Below, piece by piece: positions 51,340 to 59,695 of a stretch of DNA of 64,000 bases. The stretch is from Bacillus licheniformis DSM 13 = ATCC 14580. Its GTDB lineage: Bacteria; Bacillota; Bacilli; Bacillales; Bacillaceae. Location: contig NC_006270.3 in assembly GCF_000011645.1 (NCBI RefSeq), forward strand, positions 1,237,501 to 1,301,500, written 5' to 3'. A model generated the notes under the pieces. The model was not told the DNA's origin, made no database searches, and saw only the letters and a list, made by a program, of their open reading frames with translations. Both the position numbers and the translations under genes were made by a program. Numbering within the stretch: the stretch's first letter is position 1; each line of letters opens with the position of its first letter.

Positions 51340-51849
51340 TCACGCTCCTAAAATAAAAGTTTCATAGACGGTCCATGATCCGTTGTCCAATTGGTAAAGC
51401 AGGTGAAAGCGGTCGATGACTTCTTCGTGTGACGCGTCTCTCATTTTCAGCGTGCCGAGGACGTCGGAATGCTCATCATCTGACAGCTTTTGTGCGACTG
51501 TGACATGGGGAACAAACGCGTATTCGGGTTTGTCTTCCAAAACGCCGCTGTACATTTTTTCATGAAGCTGCATCAATTCCTCTGTCGGTTCGGCTTTCAT
51601 GTAAATGACATTATTGACGGGGGCAAAGGAACTGAATTTTGTAATCTTCAGCGTGACCGGTTTCAGCTCTTTTGAAAGCTCTCTCAAGTGTCGGACGACG
51701 CCTGAGATCTCGTCTTCAGACACTTCAAAAGGCGTTCTTAATGTAAGGTGGGGCGGAATTAAAGCGTAATTCGGGTCATAGCGTTTTCGGTAGGAATTTG
51801 CAATGTCCTGAAGTTTTTTTGATGGAAATAGCACAATACCGTATTTCAT
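51340..51849 (-). CDS. yjcG: 2H phosphoesterase YjcG (LigT-like)
   Basis: 169 residues with the two HxT motifs of the 2H superfamily: PHLTLRTPFEV (about 34-44) and PHVTVAQKL (about 117-125). Related to 2'-5' RNA ligases/cyclic phosphodiesterases; physiological substrate unknown. GGAGGG precedes the ATG. Confidence 0.9.
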   Translation of the reverse strand: MKYGIVLFPSKKLQDIANSYRKRYDPNYALIPPHLTLRTPFEVSEDEISGVVRHLRELSKELKPVTLKITKFSSFAPVNNVIYMKAEPTEELMQLHEKMYSGVLEDKPEYAFVPHVTVAQKLSDDEHSDVLGTLKMRDASHEEVIDRFHLLYQLDNGSWTVYETFILGA

Positions 51850-51913
51850 TTTGTTCCCTCCTTAAACAATTGATATGGTTTAGTATATCAAAGATGGGCC
51901 GATATACAGAGAG

Positions 51914-52636
51914 CTACAGCATTTTTTTTAAAGCGGGGGTGATGAGCGGCTGCCAGTACGTCCATTTGTGATCCCCGTCAAAAGCTTTGAAATCGTAGTT
52001 TGTCTGCTTTGATTCAAGCAACTCTTTTAATTGCTCATTTGGACCTGTGAAATCCAAAATTTGATCATCGGTCGTTTTGACGGCGGTTTCCTTCTCGCCG
52101 ATTTGGTGGCAAATTGAAATAAGCTGCAGGGAATCGGACTGTTTCACTTTATCGAGAACATGGCGGTCTACATAAGGTGACTGCATAATGACGTTCCCGA
52201 ACATATTCGGGTAGTCAAGCGCCGTCATGAGAGAAACCGTTCCTCCGAGCGAATCCCCTATCAGCGTCCTGCCTGATCCGACTTGATATGTCGGATACTC
52301 TCTGTCGGTGAAAGGGACGAGTTCATTTGCCAAAAAACGTTTATACGCTTCGAATTTTGACCCTTCCGGATGGTATGTAAGCCTTCTTTCCTGTACGTTT
52401 TTGTACGGAATGCCGATGATGATGCTTCTTTCGATTTCACCGTTCGCCAACAGTTCTTCAACCTGTCTGCTGATGCGCCCGAGCCGGAAATAGTCATGTC
52501 CATCCTGTGCGATGATCACATGATATTTGTAAAGCGGCGAGAAGGAGGACGGCAAATAGACGAGAAGCTCCATTTCCTCGCCGAGCTCTTCCGAAAAAAG
52601 CTTTTTCTCCTGAATGACTCCTGTTTTCATAGCCAA
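51914..52636 (-). CDS. yjcH: Esterase-like alpha/beta hydrolase YjcH
   Basis: 240 residues, TTG start 8 bases after GGAGG (an ATG two codons later is possible). Esterase D fold: VIIAQDGHDYFRLGR, nucleophile elbow GDSLGG, and a terminal FDGDHKWTYWQP with the catalytic His. Related to ferri-siderophore/enterochelin esterases. Substrate unknown; first gene of yjcHGF. Confidence 0.85.
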   Translation of the reverse strand: MAMKTGVIQEKKLFSEELGEEMELLVYLPSSFSPLYKYHVIIAQDGHDYFRLGRISRQVEELLANGEIERSIIIGIPYKNVQERRLTYHPEGSKFEAYKRFLANELVPFTDREYPTYQVGSGRTLIGDSLGGTVSLMTALDYPNMFGNVIMQSPYVDRHVLDKVKQSDSLQLISICHQIGEKETAVKTTDDQILDFTGPNEQLKELLESKQTNYDFKAFDGDHKWTYWQPLITPALKKML

Positions 52637-52711
52637 GGTGAATTCCTCCAGAAATAATGTTTGTGAACGTTTCCATTCATTGTAACACGAAATTCTCTTG
52701 TGAAAGAAGCG

Positions 52712-52751
52712 AAAAGGGCTGCCGAACTGTTCGGCAGCCGTGATTTTTTAT
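52712..52751. terminator. Hairpin in the yjcH upstream gap
   Basis: GGCTGCCGA and TCGGCAGCC arms, followed by GTGATTTTTT on the plus strand and CCTTTTC on the minus strand. The gene it serves is not obvious; the rest of 52752-53152 holds no convincing gene. Confidence 0.55.
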
Positions 52752-53152
52752 GATCGTTTTTTTTCGTACCAAGGCATTGTCGGTCTATCGGAGGGTATCC
52801 GTATCGCTCACGGTACCTTTTTCTTTCCGCTGTGAAATCCCGCCGGCTTTTGCCGCTTTCGGGATTGTTGGTTATAATGGACGATGCATCGCAGCGCATC
52901 TTCGGCACAAGGTCTTCCCAGCAGCCTTTCAATTTTACGAGGCGGATGATCAAATTCATGCTTGATGTCGCCTGAAGGAATGACAGCCTAAGTCAACGGC
53001 GCACTGCACCATTTTCGGTCCGATGAAAGGTACCGTTTGAAACCGGGCGGGCGCTTTGATGTATGCGGCGCTTTTCAAAGACGAAGCGAGCGATGTGCAA
53101 GGAAGGACAGATCACATATGCCGCGTTTCTTTTTTTTATCAGATGCCCCCTT

Positions 53153-53641
53153 TTATAGATACAGGTCGAACATGTTGACGTCATAGCCGAGCTGTTTTAA
53201 ATAATTAAACAGCTGGGCCCTGTGATGGAAGATGTGGGTGAGCGTTTCCGTCAGCCAGCGGCTTTGGGTCATCCCTTCATCGAGGTAAAACGGCTTTGTT
53301 TTTTTTGTCAAAAAATCCTCGTCGGAGAGGGAAGTCATATACGTTTGAAAAGCGTCGAATCCTTTCTGCATAGCTGCAGCCATTTGGTCAGCCGACTGCA
53401 AAGCACCATATTTCTTTTCAATCCGGGCGATGACGTCCTCTTCCTTTTCCTGCATGATGGCCAAGTCGGCTTCTGGGATGGCCGTCAGATGGCTTGCCAG
53501 TTCTTTCAGGCTTCGCATGCGGTCGGCGGGCCGGTAAGACCAGTCAGATTCCTTCACTTTTTTCAGAAGATGACACGTGGAGCGGATGCCCGTCTCCAAT
53601 TCGTGGAACAAATCGCCGCGCAGCGCTTGAACTTGATTCAT
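53153..53641 (-). CDS. DinB-like (YfiT/BstYz) putative metal-dependent enzyme
   Basis: 162 residues from the third in-frame ATG, which alone has AAAGGA at proper spacing. DinB four-helix bundle: HLLKKVKESDWSYRP, LKELASHLTAIPEADL and the C-terminal ETLTHIFHHRAQLFNYLKQLG; His residues form the metal triad. Family includes thiol transferases (mycothiol/bacillithiol). Specific function unknown. No close partner in B. subtilis at this site. Confidence 0.82.
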   Translation of the reverse strand: MNQVQALRGDLFHELETGIRSTCHLLKKVKESDWSYRPADRMRSLKELASHLTAIPEADLAIMQEKEEDVIARIEKKYGALQSADQMAAAMQKGFDAFQTYMTSLSDEDFLTKKTKPFYLDEGMTQSRWLTETLTHIFHHRAQLFNYLKQLGYDVNMFDLYL

Positions 53642-53721
53642 TTGCTTCATCCTTTCCATTTGCTTTTATTCTAAAAGTATCACCTAATCCTGACAGGTCT
53701 TGTCATGATTCTTAAAAAAAG

Positions 53722-54669
53722 TCAGCCGTACCTCGCTAAAATGTCAGCAGCCTTCCGTTTCAGATGAAGCTTGATTTCCGCGGGTTCTGTTACAGTTACC
53801 TCAGCGCCGAGATTCCACAAAAGTTCTCCGAAATACTCAAGTTCAGACCTGGGGATACTGGCATCGATCGCCCCCGTTCCGTCATCCCGCATGGTGAGGA
53901 TCTTGAATAAATCCACATCAGCCGCAGCCCGCCTGGCTCCTCTACGTGTCAGTTCCGCTTGCAGCCGCACCGGTTCAGGGCACTCGCTCTCCGAATGTTT
54001 GATCCAGCTGAGAACTGATGGATAGGGAAGCTGGCGGGCCTGCCCGCTGTCCGCTTTTTCCGCACGGAGGATGCGGTCGGCGCGGAACAGTCTGAACGCC
54101 TGCCTTTTAAAGCAATAGGCCGGACAGTACCAGAAGCCGTTCCAGCTGTATAAGCCGATAGGCTGGATGGATCTCTCCGTGCACTCGTCAGTTCCGTCAT
54201 AAACGACCGTCAAAACGGATTGAGTGACGGCTGCGTCAAGAAGCGTCTCTAAATGTTCGGCGGCTTTTGGGCGATGCGGATTCCAGAACACGATTCTGTC
54301 TTTCATCGCATCAATCCGCTCCTGTGTTTCCGGGGGAAGGTGGCGGTAGAACTTTTTTAAAACCATCCGCGTTTCCGCATCAAAGGGGAGCGATCCGAAG
54401 AACTGCAAAGATTGATACGCGAAAAACATAGCCGCCGCCTCCGATTGTGTGAAAAAGAGCGGCGGAAGCACCGGCTCATTCAGCAAATAATAGCCTCCGT
54501 TCGCGCCTGTTTCAGAATAGATCGGAACGCCGAGTGCGCTGAGCTCGTCCAGATCGCGGAGAACCGTGCGGTAGGAAACTCCGAATTCCACCGCGAGCTC
54601 CCCGGCCGTAAATTTTCGTTTTGTATGAATGGTCATCATCAATTCGATTAAACGCTCTGTTTTGGGCAT
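53722..54669 (-). CDS. YafY-type transcription regulator with HTH and WYL domains
   Basis: 315 residues. N-terminal HTH_11 (FTAGELAVEFGVSYRTVLRDLDELSALGVPIYSE in residues 20-54, shown in shortened form VSYRTVLRDLDELSA), a central helical linker, a WYL-type sensor domain (IQPIGLYSWNGFWYCPAYC, FRLFRADRIL) and a C-terminal WCX part. Such regulators sense small ligands or single-stranded nucleic acid. Upstream of and same strand as the DinB gene, which it may control. Confidence 0.85.
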   Translation of the reverse strand: MPKTERLIELMMTIHTKRKFTAGELAVEFGVSYRTVLRDLDELSALGVPIYSETGANGGYYLLNEPVLPPLFFTQSEAAAMFFAYQSLQFFGSLPFDAETRMVLKKFYRHLPPETQERIDAMKDRIVFWNPHRPKAAEHLETLLDAAVTQSVLTVVYDGTDECTERSIQPIGLYSWNGFWYCPAYCFKRQAFRLFRADRILRAEKADSGQARQLPYPSVLSWIKHSESECPEPVRLQAELTRRGARRAAADVDLFKILTMRDDGTGAIDASIPRSELEYFGELLWNLGAEVTVTEPAEIKLHLKRKAADILARYG

Positions 54670-54743
54670 CTGATTCCTCCGGTTCCGTCATTTGGTTTCA
54701 TCATACCATGTTCAATATAAAGAAAGATTTAAAAATGACCCTT

Positions 54744-54772
54744 GAAAAATGTCTTGAATTAGGTTAAAGTAA
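54744..54772 (+). promoter_or_regulatory. Promoter of metI-metC
   Basis: TTGAAA (54744-54749), 17 bases, TAAAGT (54767-54772), upstream of the SAM riboswitch. Confidence 0.55.
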
Positions 54773-54796
54773 AGAACAATCAGAATATTGAAGAGA

Positions 54797-54915
54797 TTCT
54801 TATCACGAGAGGTGGAGGGACTGGCCCTTTGAAACCTCAGCAACCGGTCTGCACTGACGACGTCAGTGCACCAAGGTGCTAAATCCAGCAAGCGGATGCT
54901 TGGAAGATAAGAAGA
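54797..54915 (+). promoter_or_regulatory. SAM-I riboswitch (S-box) of metI-metC
   Basis: Canonical S-box features: TTCTTATC and GATAAGAA closing arms, GAGAGGTGGAGGGACTGGCCC, the conserved GAAACCTCAGCAACC and a downstream AAGGTGCTAAATCCAGCAAG. High SAM should favour the terminator at 54926-54956. Confidence 0.96.
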
Positions 54916-54925
54916 AGCGAATAAT

Positions 54926-54956
54926 CCCCCTTCTTCTTATGAAGAAGGGGTTTTTA
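54926..54956 (+). terminator. SAM-controlled terminator
   Basis: CCCCTTCTTC-TTAT-GAAGAAGGGG with TTTTT, immediately after the S-box aptamer. Confidence 0.92.
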
Positions 54957-54977
54957 CTTTTTAAAGGATGGTGTCAT

Positions 54978-56102
54978 ATGACTGAACATGTACAAACAAC
55001 GCTGGCGCAAATCGGCAACCGCAGTGACGAAATAACCGGAACCGTCAATCCTCCCGTTTATTTCTCTTCTGCGTACAGGCACAAAGGAATCGGGGAATCC
55101 ACAGGATTTGATTACATTCGCACAAAAAATCCGACAAGACAGCTTGTAGAAGATGCAATCGCGAAACTAGAAGGGGGAACGCGCGGCTTTGCGTTCAGTT
55201 CTGGTATGGCTGCCATTCAGACGATCATGGCTCTGTTTCAAAGCGGGGATGAGCTCATCGTTTCATCCGATTTATACGGGGGAACATACCGCCTTTTTGA
55301 AAACGAATGGAAGAAATACGGACTGCGCTTTTTATACGATGATTTTTCAGACGAAGACTGTATCAAGTCGAAAATCACGGACAATACGAAGGCACTGTTT
55401 GTAGAAACGCCGACAAATCCGCTCATGCAGGAAGCAGACATTCAAAAAATTGCGCAAATCGCCAAAGAGAACGACTTGCTGCTCATTGTCGACAATACGT
55501 TTTATACACCGGTTCTGCAAAGGCCGATTGAGCTAGGCGCTGATCTTGTCATTCACAGCGCGACGAAGTATTTGGGCGGTCATAACGATCTTTTGGCGGG
55601 GCTTGTCGTCGCAAAAGGCGAAGAGCTGTCTGAGGAAATGTTCCAGCACCAAAATGCCATCGGCGCGGTTTTATCGCCGTTCGATTCGTGGCTCTTAATG
55701 AGAGGGTTGAAGACGCTCGCTCTTAGGATGAGACAGCATCAGGAAAACGCGCGGGAGCTCGCGGCCTTTTTGGAAGAGCAGGAGGAAATTGCCGATGTTC
55801 TTTATCCGGGAAAAGGCGGCATGCTGTCATTCCGCGTTCAAAAAGAAGAATGGGTCAATCCGTTTCTAAAAAATCTCAAGACGATCTGTTTCGCCGAAAG
55901 CCTCGGCGGAGTCGAAAGCTTCATCACCTACCCGGCGACACAGACCCACATGGATATCCCGGAAGACATCCGAATTGCAAACGGCGTCTGCAACAGGCTT
56001 CTGCGCTTTTCAGTCGGAATCGAGCACGTCTCCGATTTGAAGCAGGATCTCAAAGCTGCACTGGAAAAAGTGAAAGGGGAGGCGGTTCCGCATGAGTCAT
56101 GA
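54978..56102 (+). CDS. metI: Cystathionine gamma-synthase/O-acetylhomoserine thiolyase MetI
   Basis: 374 residues from ATG 54978 after AAAGGATGG; the longer frame reads through the riboswitch terminator. Cys/Met metabolism PLP family: FSSGMAAIQTIMAL, YGGTYRLFE, VDNTFYTPVLQRP, PLP Lys in HSATKYLGGHNDLLAG. Converts activated homoserine to cystathionine or homocysteine. Overlaps metC by 11 bases. Confidence 0.94.
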   Translation: MTEHVQTTLAQIGNRSDEITGTVNPPVYFSSAYRHKGIGESTGFDYIRTKNPTRQLVEDAIAKLEGGTRGFAFSSGMAAIQTIMALFQSGDELIVSSDLYGGTYRLFENEWKKYGLRFLYDDFSDEDCIKSKITDNTKALFVETPTNPLMQEADIQKIAQIAKENDLLLIVDNTFYTPVLQRPIELGADLVIHSATKYLGGHNDLLAGLVVAKGEELSEEMFQHQNAIGAVLSPFDSWLLMRGLKTLALRMRQHQENARELAAFLEEQEEIADVLYPGKGGMLSFRVQKEEWVNPFLKNLKTICFAESLGGVESFITYPATQTHMDIPEDIRIANGVCNRLLRFSVGIEHVSDLKQDLKAALEKVKGEAVPHES

Positions 56103-57267
56103 AAACTGGACGCTTGAAACAAAGCTTGTTCATAACCAAAATAAAACGGACGGAGCAACCGGAGCCGTCAGCGTGCCGATCCAGCACGCATCAACCTTTC
56201 ATCAAGATTCTTTTGACAAATTCGGCGAATATGACTACAGCCGGTCAGGCACACCGACAAGGAAGGCGCTTGAAGACACGATAGCCGAGCTTGAGGGAGG
56301 GACGAGAGGATTTGCTTTTTCATCCGGCATGGCTGCGATTTCCTCCGCCTTTCTGCTTTTGTCAAAGGGCGATCACGTGCTCGTCACAAAAGATGTGTAC
56401 GGCGGCACTTACCGGATGATTACGGAAGTGCTGAGCCGCTTTGGGATTGAACATACTTTCGTCGATATGACGGATTTAAATGAAATTGCTTTAAACATAA
56501 AGGAAAACACAAAAGTCATCTATCTTGAAACACCGTCAAATCCGACGCTCGGCATTACGGATATTAGAGGGGTCGTCAAGCTTGCCAAGGCGCACGGCTG
56601 TCTGACGTTCCTTGACAACACGTTCATGACCCCGGCGTTGCAGCGACCGCTTGAGCTCGGCGTCGATATTGTGCTTCACAGCGCGACGAAGTTTTTAAGC
56701 GGACACAGCGACGTATTATCAGGCCTTGCCGTCGTGAAAGACAAAAAGCTCGGCGAAGAACTCTATAAGCTGCAAAATTCGTTCGGCGCTGTTCTCGGCG
56801 TCCAAGACTGCTGGCTTGTGCTGAGAGGGCTGAAGACGCTCCAAGTGCGGCTTGAAAAAGCAAGCAGGACGGCTCAGCAGCTCGCCGAATTTTTCGAAAA
56901 ACATCCGGCCGTCAAACAAGTGTATTATCCAGGGCTGTCTTCGCATCCGGGTGCATCGATCCACAAACACCAGGCGAACGGCGCAGGTGCGGTCCTTTCT
57001 TTTGAACTTGAGGATGCGGAAGCAGTCAAACAGGTTGTGGAAAATGTCTCTCTCCCTGTCTTCGCCGTCAGTCTTGGAGCTGTGGAGTCGATCCTTTCTT
57101 ATCCGGCAAAAATGTCGCACGCCGCCATGCCGAAGGAGGAGCGCACAAAACGGGGCATTACCGACGGACTTCTGCGCTTGAGCGTCGGGGTCGAAAATGC
57201 CGATGATTTACAGGCGGACTTTGCCCAAGCGTTGGAAGCCGTATCCGGAGCGCTTGCCCGTTCATAA
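56092..57267 (+). CDS. metC: Cystathionine beta-lyase MetC
   Basis: 391 residues. Same PLP family as MetI with YSRSGTPTRKALEDTIAELE, FSSGMAAISSAFLL, LDNTFMTPALQRP and the PLP Lys in HSATKFLSGHSDVLSG. Splits cystathionine to homocysteine, pyruvate and ammonia. Translationally coupled to metI through the overlap; both under the S-box. Confidence 0.95.
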   Translation: MSHENWTLETKLVHNQNKTDGATGAVSVPIQHASTFHQDSFDKFGEYDYSRSGTPTRKALEDTIAELEGGTRGFAFSSGMAAISSAFLLLSKGDHVLVTKDVYGGTYRMITEVLSRFGIEHTFVDMTDLNEIALNIKENTKVIYLETPSNPTLGITDIRGVVKLAKAHGCLTFLDNTFMTPALQRPLELGVDIVLHSATKFLSGHSDVLSGLAVVKDKKLGEELYKLQNSFGAVLGVQDCWLVLRGLKTLQVRLEKASRTAQQLAEFFEKHPAVKQVYYPGLSSHPGASIHKHQANGAGAVLSFELEDAEAVKQVVENVSLPVFAVSLGAVESILSYPAKMSHAAMPKEERTKRGITDGLLRLSVGVENADDLQADFAQALEAVSGALARS

Positions 57268-57271
57268 AAGA

Positions 57272-57310
57272 AGGCGCGGATTCGTCAAGGAATCCGCGCC
57301 TTTTTTTGCC
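57272..57310. terminator. Terminator between metC and yjcL
   Basis: GGCGCGGATTC-GTCAAG-GAATCCGCGCC with seven T; stops metIC. Confidence 0.88.
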
Positions 57311-57312
57311 AT

Positions 57313-58503
57313 TTATAACAGGGTGGAAAACCATGTGCCCAAGAAGGTGCCGACATAATTGCCGATCAGATATCCGAACGTCCCGACCAGCATTACGGGA
57401 GCAACGAGGCCCCGCCAGCCTTTGGCAATCGCCATCGCCGCCGCTGTCGTCGGTCCGCCGACAGATGCGTTGCAAGCCAAGAGAATTTCATCGAGCCGAA
57501 AACGAAACAGCTTTCCGCAGAAGAGCGATACGAGCAGGTTGGACATGGCAATCACAAAGACAAATGCCAGGAGGAGCGGGGCGTTCATGAGGATGATCCG
57601 CAAATCCGCCGGAATGCCAATCACGACAAAGAATAAGTAAATCAAATAAGTCCCGATCTCCTGTGAGCCGCGCAGCCGTTCAAAATAGCGGGGAAACACT
57701 ACCGTCAGCAAAATTGTCAGCGTCGTCAGCAGCAGGAACTGGTCGCCCAGAATAAAGGCAAGAAACTGAAATCCGCCGTCAGAAGAAAAACGTTCCTTGA
57801 AAAAAGCCGCTGCTTTTACAGACACAGCAACGATCGCAAAGGCGGTTCCGATGTTTAAAGCGATGTCCTGCAAGGAGATGTCTTTTCTCTTCCAATAGGC
57901 TTCCGCCTGATTTTCGCGGCCGCCCGCCACTTCCTGAACGCCGAAGCGTTTTTGAAACCATGTTAGCGCCGGTATCCCCATTAAAATGAAAAAAAGAAAA
58001 GCCATCATAAAATTATCCGCAACCACCGTCGATGATACATACTCACCGGGAGTTGAGAACTTGGCGGCCATCGCTGCAAAATTCACGCCTCCCCCGATAT
58101 AAGAGGCGCTGATCATGCCGCCGATTTTATCAAGGTGCGGAATCTGATCCTTAAACAGAAAAAAAGCAATGACGCTTCCGGCCGCAGTGCCCAGCGCGCT
58201 GATGCAAAACATCATCAAAAGTCTGCCGCTTTCTTTCAGGATCTTCCGCACATTGATTTGAAAAAGCAGCAAAGGAATCGCAAGCGGAACAACATAGGAC
58301 CACACCGCATCATAGAAGGGCGACTCGGCCGGAAGAATCCCTGCATTAGTAAACAGCATCGATCCGCCCAGTGCCAATACGGCCCCCGATACAGCGGCAG
58401 CCCAGCGAAACCGCTGCTCTAAATAAATACTCACAGCAGCCCACACCGCGATAAATCCCCAAAGCACCCACACGTCATCCGGTGAAATCAATGAAGAATT
58501 CAT
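57313..58503 (-). CDS. yjcL: DUF819 membrane protein YjcL
   Basis: 396 residues, about ten hydrophobic helices, with GGMISASYIGGGVNFAAMA and the near-C-terminal ACNASVGGPTTAAAMAIAKGW. DUF819 resembles secondary transporters with an inverted repeat; function unproven. GGGGG ribosome site. Convergent with metC. Confidence 0.88.
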   Translation of the reverse strand: MNSSLISPDDVWVLWGFIAVWAAVSIYLEQRFRWAAAVSGAVLALGGSMLFTNAGILPAESPFYDAVWSYVVPLAIPLLLFQINVRKILKESGRLLMMFCISALGTAAGSVIAFFLFKDQIPHLDKIGGMISASYIGGGVNFAAMAAKFSTPGEYVSSTVVADNFMMAFLFFILMGIPALTWFQKRFGVQEVAGGRENQAEAYWKRKDISLQDIALNIGTAFAIVAVSVKAAAFFKERFSSDGGFQFLAFILGDQFLLLTTLTILLTVVFPRYFERLRGSQEIGTYLIYLFFVVIGIPADLRIILMNAPLLLAFVFVIAMSNLLVSLFCGKLFRFRLDEILLACNASVGGPTTAAAMAIAKGWRGLVAPVMLVGTFGYLIGNYVGTFLGTWFSTLL

Positions 58504-58597
58504 AAAAAAACCCCCTGTTTCCGGTTAGTGTTTTGAATTATCTGATAATTAAATAGTGTAAAACGGAATGCCTAATTGATCAATGATCATAAAAAAA

Positions 58598-58611
58598 GTC
58601 ACCATGTTGAC
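58598..58611 (+). promoter_or_regulatory. Putative MarR operator 1
   Basis: GTCACCATGTTGAC, an inverted repeat of GTCA, overlaps the TTGACA -35 element of the marR promoter. Confidence 0.6.
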
Positions 58612-58635
58612 AAAATTGCAGAAAGAGGGTATTGT
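58607..58635 (+). promoter_or_regulatory. Promoter of the marR-membrane protein operon
   Basis: Perfect TTGACA (58607-58612), 17 bases, TATTGT (58630-58635). Confidence 0.7.
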
Positions 58636-58641
58636 ACATTT

Positions 58642-58655
58642 GTCAGCATGTTGAC
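58642..58655 (+). promoter_or_regulatory. Putative MarR operator 2
   Basis: GTCAGCATGTTGAC differs from operator 1 by one base and lies at the expected transcription start, 44 bases further on. Confidence 0.6.
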
Positions 58656-58676
58656 TATATTCAAAGGAGAGAACAA

Positions 58677-59246
58677 ATGGATATCAACGGCTTAATCAAC
58701 GAATTACATTTGATGCAGCAAAGCTATGCGACATTGTTTTCGGTTGTCAATAAGGTGCAAACCCGCGGTGACGAATATATGGAAATATTAACTGCCAGGC
58801 AACACATGGCGCTCATCGCTATCGCGCATTTGCCGCCTGAAACTGCCACGCTTACGAATATCTCCAAAAAGCTTGGCACAACCAAACAGACCGCCAACAA
58901 GCTGATGACTGGTCTGGTCAAAAAAGGCTATGTCAAATCAGTGCCAAGCCAAAAAGACAAACGCTCCATTAATATTGAAATGACCGCTGAAGGAAAGAAA
59001 GCGCTGGTGGAGTGTTCCGAAAGGTCCGTCTATTTCCTGGCCGACTTGTTTCAGCAATTTACATCCGAAGAGGTTGCGACATTTTGGCGGCTGTTGCAAA
59101 AGCTTTACCGTTTTGACGGTGAGGAACATGACGGTTTTGAGGAGAATGCAAACATTCAGCTTGGCGTGGGGAATTCGTTAGATACAGAAAGGATTCTCGG
59201 AGAATTTGAGAAACGCCGCTATGGAGGAGAAAACGATGAAAAGTGA
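58677..59246 (+). CDS. MarR-family transcription regulator
   Basis: 189 residues from ATG 58677 after AAAGGAGAG. Winged helix with TLTNISKKLGTTKQTANKLMTGLVKKGYV as HTH (recognition helix TTKQTANKLMTGLV) and wing SQKDKRSINIEMTAEG. A C-terminal extension of about 45 residues follows the dimer helix. It probably represses its own operon through the two GTCA-NCATGT-TGAC sites. Ligand unknown. Confidence 0.87.
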   Translation: MDINGLINELHLMQQSYATLFSVVNKVQTRGDEYMEILTARQHMALIAIAHLPPETATLTNISKKLGTTKQTANKLMTGLVKKGYVKSVPSQKDKRSINIEMTAEGKKALVECSERSVYFLADLFQQFTSEEVATFWRLLQKLYRFDGEEHDGFEENANIQLGVGNSLDTERILGEFEKRRYGGENDEK

Positions 59247-59520
59247 TCTTTATGTAAAAGCAACAACTTTTAAAATCAAGGCAAAGAAGAAGTTCTATCA
59301 TGCAAAAGATAAATTCCGCCAGACAAAGGAAACCATTCGCCGCGGCACAAAATTAGACAGGACAGGCCCCTTTTTCTCAAGCTGCATTGCTCTGATCATT
59401 ATTGGATGTTCCTGGGGGACAAACGCAGAATGGCTCGTCTGGTTAGGGGCCGCAAGTCTTTTAAGCAACGTTTTATTGCTGTTTGCAACATTTTTTCGCC
59501 GTAATCAAAAGTCAATTTGA
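59236..59520 (+). CDS. Small membrane protein cotranscribed with marR
   Basis: 94 residues; the ATG lies inside the end of marR and follows GGAGGAG. A Lys-rich N-terminus (about 45 residues) precedes two hydrophobic helices (SSCIALIIIGCSWG and WLVWLGAASLLSNVLLLFATFF). No family recognised. Coupling to marR suggests that it is the regulated target. Confidence 0.75.
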   Translation: MKSDLYVKATTFKIKAKKKFYHAKDKFRQTKETIRRGTKLDRTGPFFSSCIALIIIGCSWGTNAEWLVWLGAASLLSNVLLLFATFFRRNQKSI

Positions 59521-59616
59521 CATTCATTGTGCGTCTAATGGATCGTATCGTAGATCAATCAATGACTTGCGACAAGGATGTTCAGAAACTTATTGAATTG
59601 TAGAATAGTGATTTCA

Positions 59617-59646
59617 AAGACAAGAAGCCAGTCTTGTCTTTTTTTA
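59617..59646 (+). terminator. Terminator of the marR operon
   Basis: AAGACAAG-AAGCCAGT-CTTGTCTT followed by a T-run. Confidence 0.8.
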
Positions 59647-59695
59647 GTTGAAACCTCATATTTCCATATGCGTATAAAGAAAGGGAGGTGGAAAA

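Noticed and set aside
52627..52959. 110-codon minus-strand frame upstream of yjcH
   Set aside because: It crosses the yjcH start region and a hairpin, has unlikely composition and no ribosome site.
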